A stretch of DNA of 64,000 nt from an uncultured Pseudokineococcus sp. (GTDB lineage: Bacteria; Actinomycetota; Actinomycetes; Actinomycetales; Quadrisphaeraceae), in the NCBI RefSeq assembly GCF_947499845.1, contig NZ_CANMPM010000014.1, positions 21,214-85,213 on the forward strand, given 5' to 3'. Positions 61,442-64,000 of the stretch are shown here, piece after piece; position 1 is the stretch's first letter, and every line of letters starts with the position of its first letter. The position numbers and the translations under genes are program-made. The notes below the pieces were generated by a model. The model was not told the DNA's origin, did not search any database, and saw only the letters and a program-made list of their open reading frames with translations.

Positions 61442-63033
61442 CGACGACCACCCGGCAGTCCGACGCCCCCGCCCCCGGCGCGCCGCCCGCTCCCCCGGCC
61501 GGCCCCGACGCCCACCGCCGCAGCGGCGCCGCGACGGCGTCCGCCGTCCTCGCCGCGTCGCTGCCCACGGGCCTCGGCTCCTTCGTCGACGGGCGCGTCG
61601 TCCCCGGCACGGGCGACGTCGTCGAGCTCGTCACGCCCGCGACCGGCGAGGTCTTCACCTCCTACCGCGACGCCGGGCCCGACGTCCTCGACCGGCTGCT
61701 CGCCTCCTCCACCGAGGGCGCGCGCACGTGGGGCGCCACCGACCCCTTCGCGCTGGCCGCGACGCTGCGCGAGGTCTCCCGCCTCGTCGCCGCGCACGCC
61801 GAGGAGCTCGCCGTCCTGTAGTCGGCCACCACGGGCAAGCCGCTGCGCGACGCCCGCGCCGAGGCCGCCCGCGTCGCCGAGATGTTCGGCTTCTACGCCG
61901 GGTGGGCCGACAAGGTCTCCGGCGACACCCTGCCCGTCCCCGGCGACTGGCTCACCTACACGCGCCGGGTGCCGTGGGGCGTCGTCACCGCGGTGACGCC
62001 GTGGAACGCGCCCGTCTTCACCGCCGGCTGGAACTCCTCGGCGCCGCTGGCGGCGGGCAACGCCGTCGTCCTCAAGCCCAGCGAGTTCACGCCGGCCACC
62101 ACGGTGCGCCTCGCGCAGCTGGCGCACGAGGCCGGGCTGCCGGCCGGGGTGCTCAACGTCGCCGTCGGCCTCGGCGCCACCACCGGCCAGGCCGTGACGA
62201 CGGACCCGCGCGTCGGCAAGGTGAGCTTCGTCGGCTCGGTGCCCACGGGACGCGCCGTCGGGACGGCGTGCGCCGCCGCCGGCATCCCCACCGTGCTCGA
62301 GCTCGGCGGCAAGAGCGCGACCCTCGTCTTCGCCGACGCCGACCTCGACCGGGCCGCCGACGGCGCCGTCGCCGCGATCTTCGCGGCCGCCGGCCAGTCG
62401 TGCGTCGCGGGCTCGCGACTGCTCGTCGAGCGCCCGGTGCACGCCGCGCTGCTCGAGAAGGTCGTCGAGCGCGCCGGGCGGCTGCGCCTCGGGGACCCGC
62501 TCGACCCCGCGACCGAGGTCGGGCCCATCGTCACGGCCGGCCAGCACGCCCGCGTCCGGGCGCTGCTCGAGCTCGGCCTGACCGACGGCGCGACCCGCGC
62601 GACCCCCCTCGTCGAGACGCCGGCGGGCGACCTCGCCGGCGGCCACTGGGTCGCGCCCACGGTGCTCGACGGCGTCACGCCCGCCAACGCGCTGGAGTCG
62701 ACCGAGGTCTTCGGTCCCGTCCTCGGCGTCGACGCCTTCGACACCGAGGAGGAGGCCGTCGCCCGCGCCAACGCGACCGGCTTCGGCCTGGCCGGCTCGG
62801 TGTGGACGAACGACGTCTCGCGGGCGCACCGCGTCGCCGCGGGCGTGCGGGCGGGGACCTTCTGGGTCAACGCCTGCAAGACCATCCACGTCGCCGTGCC
62901 GTTCGGCGGCTTCGGCGACTCCGGCCACGGGCGCTCGTCCGGGCCCGGCGTCCTCGACGAGTACACCCAGCTCAAGGCCGTGTGGGTGCCGGTGCAGCCC
63001 GTCGGCGCCCCGTTCCCCTCGCTCGGCTACTGA
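61438..63033 (+). pseudogene. Aldehyde dehydrogenase interrupted by an in-frame TAG
   Basis: The reading frame from ATG 61438 encodes a normal aldehyde dehydrogenase except for an amber codon at 61819-61821 (after 127 codons). It lies at the end of ...AEELAVL, where family members carry Glu, followed at once by SATTGKPLRDARAEAARVAE in the same frame; GAG to TAG would be a single change. Everything after it is intact: TPWNAPVF, LKPSEFTPA, SFVGSVPTGRAV, general base in LELGGKSA, nucleophile Cys in AAGQSCVAG, and STEVFGPVLGV. Restart at ATG 61882 would give 383 residues lacking part of the cofactor domain. It follows the hydroxyacid dehydrogenase by ATGA overlap, so the pathway is probably broken unless the codon is read through. 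Confidence 0.85.
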
Positions 63034-63078
63034 CCCGTCCCCATCCCCGCGCCCCGCCCACACCCCCGGAGGACCCGC

Positions 63079-63930
63079 ATGGACAGGCCAGCAGACCTCG
63101 TGGCGGCGTGGCGGCTCCTGGCCGTCGCGCTGGTCATCGTGGTCCTCTCCCAGCTCCTCGGCATCCGCCGCATCGAGGTGGGGATCGGCACCATCCTGCT
63201 GCTGCCCCTGCTCTACGCCTTCCTCGCGGGGCTGGTGCTCAACCCGAGCATCACCGGCCGGGTCGGGAAGGTCCTGGGGCGCCGTGAGGTGCGGCTGGCG
63301 TCACCGCTCATCATCGTGGCGATCCTGCCCTTCATCGCCCGCTTCGGGACGACGATCGGCCCCGACATCGAGGCGGTCATCGCCGCCGGGCCCGCGCTGC
63401 TGCTGCAGGAGCTCGGCAACCTCGGGACGATCGTCCTGGCCTTCCCCGTCGCCGTGTACCTGCTGAAGCTGCGGCGGGAGGCCATCGGGGCGACGTTCTC
63501 CGTCGCCCGCGAGCCGAGCCTCGCGATCATCGCCGACCGCTATGGCCTGCGCGGCCCCGAGGGCGCCGGCGTCCTCGCCGTCTACGTCGTCGGCACGCTC
63601 GTCGGCACCATCGTCTTCTCGGTCATGGCGAGCTTCGTCGCCTCGCTCGACGTCCTCGACCCCCGGGCGCTCGCCATGGCCTGCGGCGTCGGCAGCGGCT
63701 CGATGATGGCCGCCTGCAGCGGCGCCCTCGCGGCCACGCTGCCGGAGATGGAGGACACCATCCTGGCCTTCGCCGGCACGAGCAACCTCCTCACCTACGC
63801 GACGGGCATGTACGTGACGCTCTTCGTCGCCCTGCCGCTCGTCGAGTGGATGTACCGCAAGGCCCACCCCGAGGACACCCGCGCTGCGGCGACGCCGGCG
63901 GCCACCAGCGACGAGGAGGGCGCCCGATGA
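63079..63930 (+). CDS. DUF3100 family membrane protein
   Basis: A 283-residue inner-membrane protein with about eight helices, matching the DUF3100 family (IEVGIGTILLLPLLYAFLAG, LLLQELGNLGTI, SLAIIADRYGLRGPEGAGVL, CGVGSGSMMAACSGALA). The family is often found with peptidase or amidohydrolase genes and is a presumed transporter. ATG at 63079 with GGAGGA upstream, 45 bp after the broken aldehyde dehydrogenase. Its TGA overlaps an ATG at 63927 that should begin the next operon gene, but the sequence changes character there. Confidence 0.86.
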   Translation: MDRPADLVAAWRLLAVALVIVVLSQLLGIRRIEVGIGTILLLPLLYAFLAGLVLNPSITGRVGKVLGRREVRLASPLIIVAILPFIARFGTTIGPDIEAVIAAGPALLLQELGNLGTIVLAFPVAVYLLKLRREAIGATFSVAREPSLAIIADRYGLRGPEGAGVLAVYVVGTLVGTIVFSVMASFVASLDVLDPRALAMACGVGSGSMMAACSGALAATLPEMEDTILAFAGTSNLLTYATGMYVTLFVALPLVEWMYRKAHPEDTRAAATPAATSDEEGAR

Positions 63931-63941
63931 GTTGCCCTGTG

Positions 63942-64000
63942 TCAAGCCGCCGTGTGGTGGGGCTGGTTGAGGAGGCGTTGCAGGGCTCGGTGCTGGGTGG
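63942..64000 (-). mobile_element. Possible edge of an insertion sequence (transposase C-terminus, partial)
   Basis: A minus-strand frame is open from the window end to a TGA at 63942 and reads TQHRALQRLLNQPHHTAA, which looks like a transposase C-terminus. Codon use (TTG, AGT, GTT) and base composition differ from the neighbours. The likely element end is near 63930-63942. The family cannot be named from 60 bp. Confidence 0.35.

Noticed and set aside
61882..63033. A separate 383-residue aldehyde dehydrogenase gene starting at ATG 61882
   Set aside because: The preceding 127 codons and the sequence right after the TAG are clear family sequence in the same frame, so this is the back part of one broken gene.
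1..64000. CRISPR arrays, rRNA, tRNA or integrase-bounded islands
   Set aside because: No regularly spaced repeats, no rRNA-like blocks, no convincing tRNA cloverleaf and no integrase were found on reading.

Overview
The window is a stretch of very high-GC chromosome (roughly three quarters G+C by eye, third codon positions almost all G or C, many GTG starts). It fits a saprophytic actinobacterium of the Micrococcales/Kineosporiales type. No rRNA, tRNA or CRISPR array was seen. Most operons are tightly packed, with 4-bp ATGA/GTGA stop-start overlaps between successive genes.

Layout. (1) 0-10.8 kb, plant-polymer use: an SDR oxidoreductase, a secreted GH10 xylanase with two N-terminal carbohydrate-binding modules, then a minus-strand operon lacI - sugar-binding lipoprotein - two permeases - GH42 beta-galactosidase, with two palindromic operators in front of lacI. 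(2) 10.9-21.4 kb, peptide uptake: a membrane-dipeptidase-like enzyme, an oligopeptide-binding lipoprotein, two permeases, an M24 (creatinase/aminopeptidase fold) protein, a proline-iminopeptidase-like hydrolase and a double-length Lrp/AsnC regulator on the minus strand. The two transporter ATPases are divergent on the plus strand. (3) 21.5-30.6 kb: a GH15 glucosidase/trehalase-like enzyme, a TIM paralogue, an AEC transporter, a sugar isomerase/epimerase-like protein, an unknown coiled-coil protein, an MFS exporter and a PatB/MalY-type lyase. (4) 30.7-38.9 kb, amino-sugar operon (minus strand): SIS protein, ABC transporter, nagB, nagA, a BadF-type sugar kinase and a DeoR regulator, with repeated GTGAGCGA operator-like sites upstream. 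(5) 39.2-46.0 kb, accessory zone: TetR, small membrane protein, ArdC/IrrE-like protein, a lipoprotein with a frameshifted signal peptide, a Uma2 nuclease-like protein, DUF4262, a symporter and an amidohydrolase both truncated at a shared head-to-head junction, and a VapBC pair with its operator. (6) 46.2-50.6 kb: NCS1-type transporter, GH20 hexosaminidase, a membrane protein. (7) 50.7-56.6 kb: an MBL-fold hydrolase, an FmdB-like zinc ribbon, a zinc alcohol dehydrogenase and a succinate-semialdehyde-type dehydrogenase, divergent from a GAF/PucR regulator. This set resembles a gamma-butyrolactone / 4-hydroxybutyrate pathway. (8) 56.7-59.2 kb: Fic, DUF4262, hypothetical protein. (9) 59.4-64 kb: an RpiR regulator divergent from a beta-hydroxyacid dehydrogenase, an aldehyde dehydrogenase broken by one in-frame TAG, a DUF3100 membrane protein, then what looks like the edge of a mobile element at the window end.

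Functionally the window is a carbohydrate, amino-sugar and peptide scavenging region with local regulators for each cluster. The most notable points are the lactone-type catabolic operon, several fresh gene lesions (nonsense, frameshift, double truncation), enzyme homologues with altered catalytic or metal residues, and well-defined candidate operators for the LacI, DeoR and VapBC systems.
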